A stretch of 34,975 nucleotides of DNA from Candidatus Bipolaricaulota bacterium. Lineage in GTDB: Bacteria > Bipolaricaulota > Bipolaricaulia > UBA7950 > UBA9294. The translations under genes and the position numbers were made by a program. The stretch is taken from NCBI GenBank assembly GCA_026390345.1, contig JAPLGD010000086.1:1-34975 (forward strand), read 5' to 3'. The notes beneath the pieces are model-generated. The model saw only the letters and a list, made by a program, of their open reading frames with translations, was not told where the DNA came from and did not search any database. Of this stretch, positions 18,044-25,560 are shown piece by piece (position 1 is the stretch's first letter; each line of letters starts with the position of its first letter).

Positions 18044-18487
18044 CTACAGGTCAACGGACAGGTCCGCCACTGTCACGCCCGATCCGTTCGGTGAGGTCAA
18101 CGTAACCGCGACGATGTAGTGCCCCTTCTGCCACCCGGTGGACGCCTTCGTAGGCACGACGCCGATCAGGTAGACGCCCCGAGGCGCCTCGGCGACGCGC
18201 GACTTCGTGACCGAGGTCCCGAGGGGGGCCACGACAACTGCCTCGACCGAGAAGCTTCCGCCCGCGAGACCGCCGACCGGACCCGCCGCGTTGTACACGG
18301 AGATCACGACGTAGGCCTCTTCATTGTTTCCCACGCCGGCCAAGCCTTCCTGCCCAACCGCGTGCAGGATCAGCCCCTCGGTGGTCGGCGCGGCCGCCCA
18401 CCCTCCGACGAGGATCGCAACGCCAATGGCCAAGACACCGAGCAGGATGTACCCAACGATTCTCCGACGAACGTTCGTTTCGTGCAT
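18044..18487 (-). CDS. Hypothetical membrane-anchored extracytoplasmic protein
   Basis: 147 aa, not recognised. Residues ~10-32 form one hydrophobic segment (IVGYILLGVLAIGVAILVGG) after a basic N-terminus, an uncleaved anchor or signal peptide. The remaining ~115 residues alternate polar and hydrophobic in a way that fits a beta-sandwich (AYVVISVYNAAG, SFSVEAVVVAPLG, HYIVAVTLTSPNG). ATG 18487 has a GGGAGGG ribosome site. It lies downstream of the EamA gene across a hairpin and converges on the LapA gene with a 38-bp gap. Confidence 0.75.
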   Translation of the reverse strand: MHETNVRRRIVGYILLGVLAIGVAILVGGWAAAPTTEGLILHAVGQEGLAGVGNNEEAYVVISVYNAAGPVGGLAGGSFSVEAVVVAPLGTSVTKSRVAEAPRGVYLIGVVPTKASTGWQKGHYIVAVTLTSPNGSGVTVADLSVDL

Positions 18488-18511
18488 AGAACCCTCCCAC
18501 CTACAGGACTC

Positions 18512-18532
18512 CTCCGCTCCGACGGAACGGAG
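18512..18532 (-). terminator. Strong hairpin after the EamA transporter gene
   Basis: A 21-bp inverted repeat with arms CTCCGCTCCG and CGGAACGGAG around one A; all ten positions pair on the minus-strand RNA, one as G-U. It begins 11 bases past the EamA stop. No U-tract follows, so termination may be Rho-dependent or the hairpin may only protect the 3' end. Confidence 0.5.
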
Positions 18533-18543
18533 GGCATTCCAGT

Positions 18544-19461
18544 CTAGCTTTGACGGTTAGATCGGCCAACCACGCGCCGCTGCACACTCGAGAGGATCAT
18601 CCCGGACAGCATGAGCGCACACCCGACGAGCAGTCGAGGAGTGATCGGCTCGCCAAGGATCGCCCAGCCGCCGAGGACGGCGAACGCGGCCTCGAGGCTC
18701 AAGAGGACACCGGCGCGCGACGGATCGAGGCGCTGCTGACCGACGATCTGGAGCGTATACGCGACGCCGACGGAGAGGAATCCCGCGAAGGCGATGGCCG
18801 GGGCGGCGGCACGCACGGCAGACAGAGACGTGGTCTCCACGGCAAACGAGACGACAAGGCTGAGAAGGCCGCAGGCCACCGACTGCGCGACGGCGACTCC
18901 GATCGGGTTCGCGCGCTCGGCCATCCACCCGATCAGATGAACGTGGACCGCCCACGCGAACGCGCCCAGGAGCAGGAGGACGTCGCCCCACGCGATCGCT
19001 CCACCGTTTGTTCCGCTCAGGAGGTAGAGGCCGCCGGCGGCGAGGAAGGCGGAGATCCAGACGGCGAGCCGCACCCGGTGCCCGCGGACGATCCCAAGAA
19101 GCGGGACGAGGACGACGTAGAGCCCCGTGATGAACCCCGCCTTGCCGGCCCCCGTGGTCACGATGCCGACCTGCTGCAGCGTCGCCCCGACGAATAGAAC
19201 CGCACCCGTCGCCACTCCACCGACGAGGAGAGCCGCTCGACTTGCTCGCGGCTCGGTCGCTCCGGGGCGACGGCGCCGGAGCACGAGAAGCACCGGGAGA
19301 AGCGTTAGCGCGCCGAGGAGGAAGCGAATCCCGTTGAACAGGTACGGGCCGATGTGGGCCATGGCCGCCCGCTGGGCCACGAACGACAGCCCCCAAATGA
19401 CGGCCGCGACGGAGAGCGCCGCCGTCGATCCCAGGTCTCGCCGCCACGCGTTCATCGCCAT
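18544..19461 (-). CDS. EamA (DMT superfamily) transporter
   Basis: 305-aa inner-membrane protein with about ten hydrophobic helices and two EamA repeats. Repeat 1 begins ALSVAAVIWGLSFVAQRAA and contains PYLFNGIRFLLGALTLLPV. Repeat 2 begins near DVLLLLGAFAWAVHVHLIG and ends with LLSLEAAFAVLGGWAILGE, the usual family signature. It is probably a metabolite or amino-acid exporter; the substrate cannot be told. Two ATGs are possible (19461, 19455). A TAGAAT at 19477-19472 lies 10 bases before the first, without a ribosome site, which fits leaderless initiation. It is divergent from mgtC. Confidence 0.88.
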   Translation of the reverse strand: MAMNAWRRDLGSTAALSVAAVIWGLSFVAQRAAMAHIGPYLFNGIRFLLGALTLLPVLLVLRRRRPGATEPRASRAALLVGGVATGAVLFVGATLQQVGIVTTGAGKAGFITGLYVVLVPLLGIVRGHRVRLAVWISAFLAAGGLYLLSGTNGGAIAWGDVLLLLGAFAWAVHVHLIGWMAERANPIGVAVAQSVACGLLSLVVSFAVETTSLSAVRAAAPAIAFAGFLSVGVAYTLQIVGQQRLDPSRAGVLLSLEAAFAVLGGWAILGEPITPRLLVGCALMLSGMILSSVQRRVVGRSNRQS

Positions 19462-19581
19462 CGGAGTGCCGATTCTACCGCGGGCGGCGCGTGTTCACCC
19501 CGCTTCAGCGAGACCTCAGCGCTCCTCCACGTTCTCGATTGCCGTAGAATCGCCTCATCGAAGGCCCGCGGGGTGACTTAC

Positions 19582-20235
19582 ATGACTACGTTCGAATTGG
19601 TCTCCTTGGGAAAGATGCTGGTGGCGGTGGTGCTCGGGGGGGTCATCGGGCTGGAGCGGCAGTCGCACGGCCGGCCGGCGGGACTGCGGACGCACATCCT
19701 CGTCTGCCTAGGCGCCACCCTGGCCATGATCGTGACCCAGTCGTTCGGCGCGTCGGTCGACCCTGGGCGAGCCCTTGCCGGGATCATGACCGGAATCGGC
19801 TTCCTTGGCGCCGGCGCGATCGTCAAGTCCGAGGAGATGGTTCGCGGCCTGACGACGGCGGCCTGCGTGTGGTTCGTCGCCGCGCTCGGCGTCGTCATCG
19901 GGCAGGGTCTCTACATCATTGCGGTCGGAAGCACGGCCATCGCGCTCGTCATCCTCACCCTGCTCGCGTGGTTCTCCCACAAGATCCCGACCGTGAACTA
20001 CCACACCGTCCGGGTGCGCGCCTCGGCCGTCGACCTCGATGCGCTCGAGCGGCGGTGCCGCGAGGTGTTCGCCGGCAGGGAGCTGCACGTCCTCGCCATG
20101 GCAACCCGAATCTCGAAGGAGCCGCGGGACGTCGAGCTGACATTCCACCTGCGGGCCCGGACGTCGCCAGCCACGCTGGAGACGTGCCGCGCGCTGCTCG
20201 CGATGCCCGACGTCGTCGAGACGCGCTGGGACTAG
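19582..20235 (+). CDS. mgtC: MgtC/SapB-family membrane protein
   Basis: 217 aa. The N-terminal ~130 residues hold four to five membrane helices with MgtC motifs: LGGVIGLERQSHGRPAGLRTH, LGATLAMI, GIMTGIGFLGAGAI and VRGLTTAACVWFVAALG. A soluble ACT-like domain of ~80 residues follows. MgtC proteins are linked to Mg2+ homeostasis and F1Fo-ATPase inhibition in pathogens; the housekeeping role is uncertain. ATG 19582 follows GGGGTGA. A TAGAAT at 19545-19550 could be its -10, but no -35 is evident. It ends 31 bp from the convergent decarboxylase gene. Confidence 0.88.
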   Translation: MTTFELVSLGKMLVAVVLGGVIGLERQSHGRPAGLRTHILVCLGATLAMIVTQSFGASVDPGRALAGIMTGIGFLGAGAIVKSEEMVRGLTTAACVWFVAALGVVIGQGLYIIAVGSTAIALVILTLLAWFSHKIPTVNYHTVRVRASAVDLDALERRCREVFAGRELHVLAMATRISKEPRDVELTFHLRARTSPATLETCRALLAMPDVVETRWD

Positions 20236-20266
20236 CCTCGCAGAAGGGTCCTCTTGCCGACGCGGG

Positions 20267-22642
20267 CTACGAGGGCCGACGCTTCGGCCGGCGACGCCTC
20301 GTCCGCTCGGGCAGGCAGTAGACCCAGTAGCGGTTCCCGCCTGGACGTCCCTCGCCGCCCGTCTCGCTCGGCGCGCCGATCCCGTGGATCTCGTGCTCGA
20401 ACCCGGGGAATCGGTCGTCGAACTCCTCAAGCCCCTGGAGGTAGTCGCACACCGCGGCGTTCGCCTCCTCGCCCGGCATCAGAACGGGAATTCCCGGCGG
20501 GTACGGAACGAGGCCTACGGCGACGACGCGCCCCTCGAGCCGATCGATCGGGACGCGCTGGACGCGGTTCTTCACGAGCGCCCGGTACGCGTCGTGCGGC
20601 GCCATCCGCTGAACCGGTTGATTGTCGACCATGCGCAGTGCTCGCTCCTTCTGGCACAGGTCGAGCTCGCGCAGACACCCATGCATCTCCTGACACAGGT
20701 CGCGCAGTGTCATGTTCCCGCCGTACCGGTCGGGGTAGTAGTCGACGAGCGATGGAATCGCCTCGCCGAGCGGCGCGTCGGTGTCGTAGAGGTGTTTGAA
20801 CTCGAACAGCGAACTGACCAGCGTGCCCCACTTCCCTTTGGTGATCCCGAGCGAGAAGAGGAAGAGGACGGTGTAGTGCCCCGTCTTCTCCGCGACAATC
20901 CCCTCCGAGTCGAGGAACGCGGCGACGATCGGAGCAGGGATGAACGCCTGCGCCGGCAGATCGGGGGCGATCGGCGGGATCGACGGATCGAGCAGCGAGC
21001 CGTTCGGGGCGATCCCCGGGGTGATGAGGGTGACCTTGATCGGGTCGAGGAGGCAGAAGCCCGGCGTCAGCCCCTTGAATCCGTGCCAGGTTGCGCCCGG
21101 CTCGAGGGTCCAGCACTCCGGGTGAGACCCCAGCGTCTCGGGCTCCGCGTCCTCGAACCGCACAACGCCGCGCGGCGTCCTCACCTTGTCCGGCTGCCAG
21201 ACGCGGAACCACCAGTCCTTCTTCTCCCGGCGGTCACGCTCGAGGCGCGCCATGACTTGTCGGAACGCCACGGCTTCATCGATGGATTGCTGCGTCAAGA
21301 CCTTGCCCGCGCCGCCCGACATCATCGCCGCGGCGACGTCATTCGAGGCGATGATCGCGTACTGCGGCGACGTCGAGCTGTGCATCATGTACGCCTCGTT
21401 GAACCGGTCGTGCTCGACGGGCGCCCTGGGACTCGACTTCACGTGGATCATCGACGCCTGCGACAACGCCGCGAGCAGTTTGTGCGTCGACTGCGTGGCG
21501 AAGATCGTCGGCGACGAGCTGTCGTCGACGCGGATCGCCATGGCATACCGGTCCTCGTACATCGGGTTGAAGCGCGCGTGCGCATACCACGCCTCGTCGA
21601 AGTGGATGCGGCGCGCGCCGCCGTCGATCTGGGCCAGGATCTGCCGCACGTCGTAGCAGAGCCCGTCATACGTCGAGTTCGTGATGACGAGGAGCTCCGC
21701 CTCGTTCGGCTTCTGGTTCGGCGGGAGCAGCGGGTGGTTCTGGATCCGCTCGATGACCTCCGGCCACCCCAGCCGGTGCGGCGGGATCGGGCCGATGATC
21801 CCGTAGTTGTTCGAGTCCGGGAGGAGGTACGTCGGCAGGCTTCCCGTGAGGAGGATGGCTTGCTCCACCGACTTGTGGCAGTTGCGGTCGATCACGACGC
21901 TGTCGCCGTCGATCACCGACGCCTGGAACACGATCCGGTTCGACGTCGACGAGCCGTTCGTGACGAAGTACGTTATGTCCGCACCGAACACGATCGCCGC
22001 GTTCCGTTCCGCCTGGCCGACCGGTCCGCTGTGCTTGAGGAGCGAGCCCATCTCGCTAACCGAGACGGAGAGGTCGGACCGGAACAGCTGCTCGCCGAAG
22101 AAGCGTACGAACTCCTGGCCGACGGCAGACTTCAGGAACGCAGTTCCACCGCAGTGTCCGGGCGTGTGCCACGAGTACTCGTACTCCTCCGCGAAGCGGA
22201 CCATGGCCCCAAAGAACGGCGGCAGGAGGATGTTCGCATACTTCTCAATCGCGCTCGTGACGCGGCCGGCGACAAACGTCGCCGGGTCCTCCAGTTTCCA
22301 GATGTACTCGTCGATCTGTTCGACGACGAGCAGGTCGATGTCGCGAACCTCGGTGCGGTCCGCGAGGAGGAACACCGGCAAGTATTCGCCGTGGCTGCGC
22401 GCGGCGCGGATCAGCTGGCGCACCTCTTCCGGCCCGTTCGGATCCCAAGCCACGAGGAGGCACCCGAGGTTCGGGTTGGCCTCGATGAGCGCCTTCCCGT
22501 CGTCGACGTCGCGCGTTGCGTGGGTCGGGTATCCGAGCTGCTTGAGTTCCTCCGCAATCGCGCGGATACGTTGACTGGCGAACGAATCCTCGTCCCACGT
22601 CGGATCGACGATCACGACGGGGTACTTAGCCCGCGTGTACAT
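20267..22642 (-). CDS. Orn/Lys/Arg decarboxylase, arginine decarboxylase (AdiA)-like
   Basis: 791-aa fold-type I PLP decarboxylase. The N-terminal response-regulator-like wing domain (~1-130) is followed by the PLP core: HTPGHCGGTAFLKSAVG, ITYFVTNGSSTSNRI, VVIDRNCHKSVEQAILLTG and NYGIIGPIPP. The cofactor Lys is in TQSTHKLLAALSQASMIHV, and IHFDEAWYAHARFNP carries the cofactor Asp. A C-terminal domain follows. The blocks resemble E. coli AdiA (RNCHKSIEQG, NRYGIIGPI) more than lysine enzymes, so arginine to agmatine is likely; a role in polyamine synthesis or acid stress is inferred. No antiporter gene is adjacent. ATG 22642 is backed by a near-perfect ribosome site. Confidence 0.88.
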   Translation of the reverse strand: MYTRAKYPVVIVDPTWDEDSFASQRIRAIAEELKQLGYPTHATRDVDDGKALIEANPNLGCLLVAWDPNGPEEVRQLIRAARSHGEYLPVFLLADRTEVRDIDLLVVEQIDEYIWKLEDPATFVAGRVTSAIEKYANILLPPFFGAMVRFAEEYEYSWHTPGHCGGTAFLKSAVGQEFVRFFGEQLFRSDLSVSVSEMGSLLKHSGPVGQAERNAAIVFGADITYFVTNGSSTSNRIVFQASVIDGDSVVIDRNCHKSVEQAILLTGSLPTYLLPDSNNYGIIGPIPPHRLGWPEVIERIQNHPLLPPNQKPNEAELLVITNSTYDGLCYDVRQILAQIDGGARRIHFDEAWYAHARFNPMYEDRYAMAIRVDDSSSPTIFATQSTHKLLAALSQASMIHVKSSPRAPVEHDRFNEAYMMHSSTSPQYAIIASNDVAAAMMSGGAGKVLTQQSIDEAVAFRQVMARLERDRREKKDWWFRVWQPDKVRTPRGVVRFEDAEPETLGSHPECWTLEPGATWHGFKGLTPGFCLLDPIKVTLITPGIAPNGSLLDPSIPPIAPDLPAQAFIPAPIVAAFLDSEGIVAEKTGHYTVLFLFSLGITKGKWGTLVSSLFEFKHLYDTDAPLGEAIPSLVDYYPDRYGGNMTLRDLCQEMHGCLRELDLCQKERALRMVDNQPVQRMAPHDAYRALVKNRVQRVPIDRLEGRVVAVGLVPYPPGIPVLMPGEEANAAVCDYLQGLEEFDDRFPGFEHEIHGIGAPSETGGEGRPGGNRYWVYCLPERTRRRRPKRRPS

Positions 22643-22651
22643 GAACCGCTA

Positions 22652-22661
22652 GATCACCTCC
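22652..22661 (-). promoter_or_regulatory. Strong ribosome binding site of the decarboxylase gene
   Basis: GGAGGTGATC on the minus strand is a ten-base match to the anti-Shine-Dalgarno end of 16S rRNA, 9 bases before ATG 22642. It is the strongest such site in the window and fixes the start. Confidence 0.8.
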
Positions 22662-22732
22662 GAACACGGACCCGGACGGCGGCGCGAGCGAACCGTCGCA
22701 TCCGCTGGAATCCGCGATCGTGCGTTGGAAAC

Positions 22733-22748
22733 GGCGGGAAGCCCCGCC
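22733..22748 (-). promoter_or_regulatory. GC hairpin in the decarboxylase leader
   Basis: GGCGGG and CCCGCC flank a 4-base loop (plus strand AAGC). On the mRNA it begins immediately after the TGA of a 32-codon upstream frame (22847-22749) and is followed by GTTTCC rather than a U-tract. It may be an attenuator or a ribosome-pausing element. Confidence 0.4.
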
Positions 22749-22847
22749 TCAATACGGTGGAAGGGAAATCGATCCCCGTGCGAACTTGCGTCCTCGTGCG
22801 TCTTGGGTCACATCCCCCGTCGGCGTCGGGCCGGTCTTGCCGCCCAT
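22749..22847 (-). CDS. Possible 32-aa leader peptide upstream of the decarboxylase gene
   Basis: ATG 22847 to TGA 22749, in the untranslated leader some 20 bases after the predicted transcription start. The peptide begins MGGKTGPTPTGDV and ends SISLPPY, with three Arg and two Lys, and a Pro-Pro pair just before the stop. A GC hairpin abuts the stop codon. The ribosome site is weak (AGCGGCGG). The layout resembles the E. coli speFL leader upstream of speF, but there is no sequence similarity. In GC-rich DNA a short open frame can arise by chance. Confidence 0.3.
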   Translation of the reverse strand: MGGKTGPTPTGDVTQDARGRKFARGSISLPPY

Positions 22848-22874
22848 CCGCCGCTTTACCCCGAAGAGGCCGTA

Positions 22875-22904
22875 ATTGTAGGACCGACCGGCGGCCCTCG
22901 TCAA
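22875..22904 (-). promoter_or_regulatory. Promoter of the decarboxylase gene
   Basis: On the minus strand, TTGACG (22904-22899) and TACAAT (22880-22875) are 18 bp apart, five of six consensus bases in each. A start near 22868 gives a leader of about 225 nt before ATG 22642. The rest of the 378-bp gap up to 23020 holds nothing else that I recognise. Confidence 0.65.
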
Positions 22905-23020
22905 TCCTCAGACTGGAGAACCGACGTGGACACCGGACAGCGCTCCGGGAGGGTCACACGCGTCCCGTGGCAGGGCCTCCGAGCGGTGCGGAGCCGCTGT
23001 TTGGCGGGTACGCTTGCTGT

Positions 23021-23734
23021 ATGACTTGCCGTGCGGTGTGCCGCGCCCTCAAACTCGCCGCCCTGGTTGCCGTTGCCGGCCTCGCCGGAGGGTGTCTCGA
23101 ACCGGAAGCCGTCGTTGTCGCCGCGTTCACCCTCGCTCCGAGTGAGGGAACGTCGCCCCTCGTCGTCTACATCGACGCCTCCGGCTCGTACGCCGAGGAT
23201 GGAGCGATCGTCGCCTACAACTGGGACTTCGGCGACGGCGGCATCGGGACTGGCGTGACGGCCGACCACACCTACACGACCGACGTCGAGCAAGCGTACA
23301 CCGTGACGCTCACGGTCACCGATAGCAGGGGACAGCAGGCGGAGGCGACCGAGGCCGCGACCGTCTTGCCCGCAGAGCCCACGCCGCCAAGCCACACGGT
23401 CGAGTTCGTCTGGCCGTTCCACTTCGACGCGATCGCGGAGGACGCCGCGAACTTGAACGACGAGTACTTCACGCTCGAGAACACGGGGACAGAGTCCGTC
23501 GATATGACCGACTGGTCCGTGTCGAACGAGCACGGCGACACGTTCGAGTTCCCGGACGGGTTCACGCTCGCGCCGGGAGCCATCGTCACGATCCACAGCG
23601 GCCCCGGCACCGACACGGAAGGAATCCTGTACTGGAATGCCTCCGAGCCCATCTGGAGCAACACCTCCGACCTCGCCGTTCTCTACGACAACATCAGGGA
23701 CATCGTCGACGTCTACGCCTACGCATCGTGCTGA
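23021..23734 (+). CDS. Lipoprotein with PKD and lamin-tail domains
   Basis: 237 aa, probably exported and lipid-anchored: an N-terminal hydrophobic segment ends in LAGGC with Cys25. Residues ~35-115 are a PKD domain (VVYIDASGSYAEDGAIVAYN, WDFGDGG, TADHTYT, YTVTLTVTDSRG). Residues ~125-235 look like a lamin-tail/LTD domain (NDEYFTLENTGTESVDMTDW, FPDGFTLAPGAIVTIHSG, LYDNIRDIVDVYAY). Both are surface-adhesion-type modules with no catalytic residues. Homology fixes ATG 23021; the frame is open far upstream only as antisense of the decarboxylase. No ribosome site is visible; TACGCT lies 6 bases before the ATG. Confidence 0.85.
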   Translation: MTCRAVCRALKLAALVAVAGLAGGCLEPEAVVVAAFTLAPSEGTSPLVVYIDASGSYAEDGAIVAYNWDFGDGGIGTGVTADHTYTTDVEQAYTVTLTVTDSRGQQAEATEAATVLPAEPTPPSHTVEFVWPFHFDAIAEDAANLNDEYFTLENTGTESVDMTDWSVSNEHGDTFEFPDGFTLAPGAIVTIHSGPGTDTEGILYWNASEPIWSNTSDLAVLYDNIRDIVDVYAYASC

Positions 23735-23750
23735 TACGCAATGTCAACAC

Positions 23751-23786
23751 GATGCGCCGCATCATGCTGACGCGCCGCGTCGTGCT
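23751..23786. repeat. Two tandem 18-bp palindromic repeats forming a long hairpin
   Basis: GATGCGCCGCATCATGCT (23751-23768) is followed directly by GACGCGCCGCGTCGTGCT (23769-23786). Each contains a 13-bp palindrome around a central C, and the two differ by symmetric T/C and A/G changes that keep the palindrome. The two palindromes can also pair with each other as a ~13-bp stem with two mismatches and a 5-base loop (ATGCT). It starts 17 bp after the lipoprotein stop and could be a terminator without U-tract or a tandem operator. Confidence 0.5.
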
Positions 23787-23836
23787 CGACCTTCCGACAG
23801 GTCATGGCGCGACTTCGCCCACGTGGTCTAGTCTGA

Positions 23837-23872
23837 TGGGTCCCACCCTATTTGGGTCTGGTCACATGGGTC
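23837..23872 (+). repeat. Three spaced TGGGTC repeats upstream of the permease gene
   Basis: TGGGTC occurs at 23837-23842, 23853-23858 and 23867-23872, spaced 16 and 14 bp. The outer two are extended to ATGGGTCC. They lie in the 311-bp gap between the lipoprotein and the permease genes and could be regulator sites; chance cannot be excluded. Confidence 0.3.
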
Positions 23873-23975
23873 CGATCTCCCTCCGGCAGCCCCTCTGCCA
23901 GCGTACTCGGCTTCTGGAGTTGTAGCCACGCCCTCAACCGCCTTCCGACGCACCATCCTGGAGGCGCCCGACCTA

Positions 23976-23997
23976 GGGAGAATCTCCCGGCTTCGGG
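23976..23997. promoter_or_regulatory. Overlapping inverted repeats before the permease gene
   Basis: A perfect palindrome GGGAGA-A-TCTCCC (23976-23988) overlaps a small hairpin CCCG-GCTT-CGGG (23986-23997). They lie 48 bases before the permease ATG, where an operator or attenuator might be expected. No clear promoter hexamers flank them. Confidence 0.3.
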
Positions 23998-24045
23998 TGT
24001 GATTCGTATCCTCATAGTTTCGGGACGGGAGGAGGTTGCCGTCCC

Positions 24046-25500
24046 ATGCGAGAGGGAAGCTTCTGGAGATACGCGGCGCTCCGCGTGGTGTCGTTCGTCG
24101 TTGTCTACATCATCCTTGTGTACGCGTTCTGCGCCCTCCTCGACGCTCAACTCGTAACGCAGGTCGAGCAGACGCTCTACTGGGACACGAGCCAGATCGC
24201 CCAGCAGATGCTCGCGACCGGTGACATCACGCAGGAGGAGTACAAGGAAACCCTCCAGGCGATGTATCAGGACGCGCGGCACGCCAGGGGGTTCGACCTC
24301 CCCGCCCCCTTGCGGATCCACTTCCGCGCGGTGCGGATCCTGCGGTTTGACTTCGGCCGTACTACCGTCGGAGCCCTGACCCTATACCTGCCTGACGTCC
24401 CCGTGCTCAGCGTGATCGGCGAGTTCGCCGTGCCGACGGTCCTGTTGTTCACCGGCGCGTTCATCGTCCAGATGTTCCTTGGGATCTTGCTTGGTGCGAG
24501 GAACGCCAACCGGCCGGGATCCTTCCTCGACCGGGCGACGACGTTCCTCGCCACCGCAACGATGAGCGTTCTGCCTGCGGTGGCCGGCCTCTTCGCCGTC
24601 CTCCTCTTCGTCTTTACCGTTCCGATCGCTCCGTCAACACCCTTCGTCTTTTTCCCCCCCATGAGCGGGAGCGGCCTAGGGTCCTGGATCCTGTCTCTTC
24701 TGGCGCACCTTGCACTTCCGGCCCAGACCGTCATCTTCCTCACGGTCTGGGGAACCGCGCACACCGTGCGAAACCTGAACCTCGGGGTGCTGCAGGAGGA
24801 CTTCATCTCCGCCGCCCGAGCGCGTGGGATCCCGGAACACCGAGTTCTCTACGGGCACGGGTTGCGCGCGGCGCCGCCGCCGATCGTCACCCTTGCCGTC
24901 ACCGGCCTCTTCGCGTCGCTCTGGGGAAGCTTCCTCGTTGAGCCGATCTTTCAGTGGCAGGGAGTTGGAACGCTCCTTCTTTGCGCGATCCACTCGAACG
25001 ACATCACCACGATCCTCGGGCTCCTCGTGACGGTGACTGGGGCGACCCAGCTCGGCCACGTGGCCCTCGACCTCACGTATGGGTGGCTCGACCCGCGCAT
25101 CAAAGTCGGGCGGCCGCAGGTCCAGGTGCTCCTCAGGTCCAAGTCCAAGCGTGCGCAGCGGGGGGCACAGAACGAGATTCGACGGGTCCGGGCCGCAAGC
25201 GCGAACGGTGGGCGGGCCGCAAGCGTGGACGGTGGGCCGGGCGCAAACGTGTACGGTGGGCGCGGCGCAAACGTGGACGGAGCGGCAAGCGGGCGGCGTG
25301 CCGAGGGCGGGGCCGCAAACGCGGCCGGAGGGCCGGCGGCAAACGCGGACGGAGGGCCGGCGGCAAACGCGGACGGTGGGCTGGCGGCAAGCGCGGACGG
25401 TGGGCCGCGGGCGGGCCGCAAGCGTGGACGATGGGCGGGCGCGGGACGAGAAGGTGGGTCGATCCTGAGCGTCGGCCTCCGCCGAGATTCGAGCCTATGA
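24046..25500 (+). CDS. Orphan DppB/OppB-type ABC permease with repetitive C-terminal tail
   Basis: 484 aa. Residues ~1-355 are a dipeptide/oligopeptide-type permease: TM1 (VVSFVVVYIILVYAFCALL), a ~90-residue external loop, then five helices. The EAA-like loop contains VLQEDFISAARARGIPEHRV, and the usual family end is LTYGWLDPRIKVG. A 130-residue tail follows, built largely from an 8-residue Gly/Ala/Asn/Asp repeat (AANADGGP-like) encoded by 24-bp units, which the family lacks. The natural stop may have been lost. No DppC, ATPase or binding protein is adjacent. ATG 24046 has GGGAGGAGG upstream with a rather long spacing. Confidence 0.85.
   Translation: MREGSFWRYAALRVVSFVVVYIILVYAFCALLDAQLVTQVEQTLYWDTSQIAQQMLATGDITQEEYKETLQAMYQDARHARGFDLPAPLRIHFRAVRILRFDFGRTTVGALTLYLPDVPVLSVIGEFAVPTVLLFTGAFIVQMFLGILLGARNANRPGSFLDRATTFLATATMSVLPAVAGLFAVLLFVFTVPIAPSTPFVFFPPMSGSGLGSWILSLLAHLALPAQTVIFLTVWGTAHTVRNLNLGVLQEDFISAARARGIPEHRVLYGHGLRAAPPPIVTLAVTGLFASLWGSFLVEPIFQWQGVGTLLLCAIHSNDITTILGLLVTVTGATQLGHVALDLTYGWLDPRIKVGRPQVQVLLRSKSKRAQRGAQNEIRRVRAASANGGRAASVDGGPGANVYGGRGANVDGAASGRRAEGGAANAAGGPAANADGGPAANADGGLAASADGGPRAGRKRGRWAGAGREGGSILSVGLRRDSSL
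25187..25433 (+). repeat. Tandem 24-bp minisatellite inside the permease 3' end
   Basis: About ten units run head to tail; the first starts at 25187 and unit starts follow every 24 bp to 25379. The best-preserved copies are at 25331, 25355 and 25379 (GGCCGGCGGCAAACGCGGAC plus GGWG). The unit at 25283 is diverged and the last (25403-25433) is 31 bp, shifting the repeat phase. Because 24 is a multiple of three, copy-number change would not alter the frame. Confidence 0.85.
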
Positions 25501-25508
25501 AGAGACGA

Positions 25509-25535
25509 GGCCCCGAGCCACCTTCGCCCGGGGCC
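25509..25535. terminator. Bidirectional terminator-like hairpin between convergent genes
   Basis: GGCCCCG (25509-25515) and CGGGGCC (25529-25535) form a 7-bp GC stem with a 13-base loop, between the permease stop (25500) and the protease stop (25561). Flanking U-runs are weak on both strands. Confidence 0.5.
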
Positions 25536-25560
25536 CCATCCAAGGAGGCGCGGCTCTCGC

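Noticed and set aside
20384-23734. A 1116-codon plus-strand open frame ending in the lipoprotein gene
   Set aside because: It is antisense to the decarboxylase gene and open only because of GC-rich codon structure. Real homology begins at ATG 23021.
25187-25433. CRISPR array or noncoding satellite
   Set aside because: 24-bp units abut without spacers and lie in frame within the permease gene.
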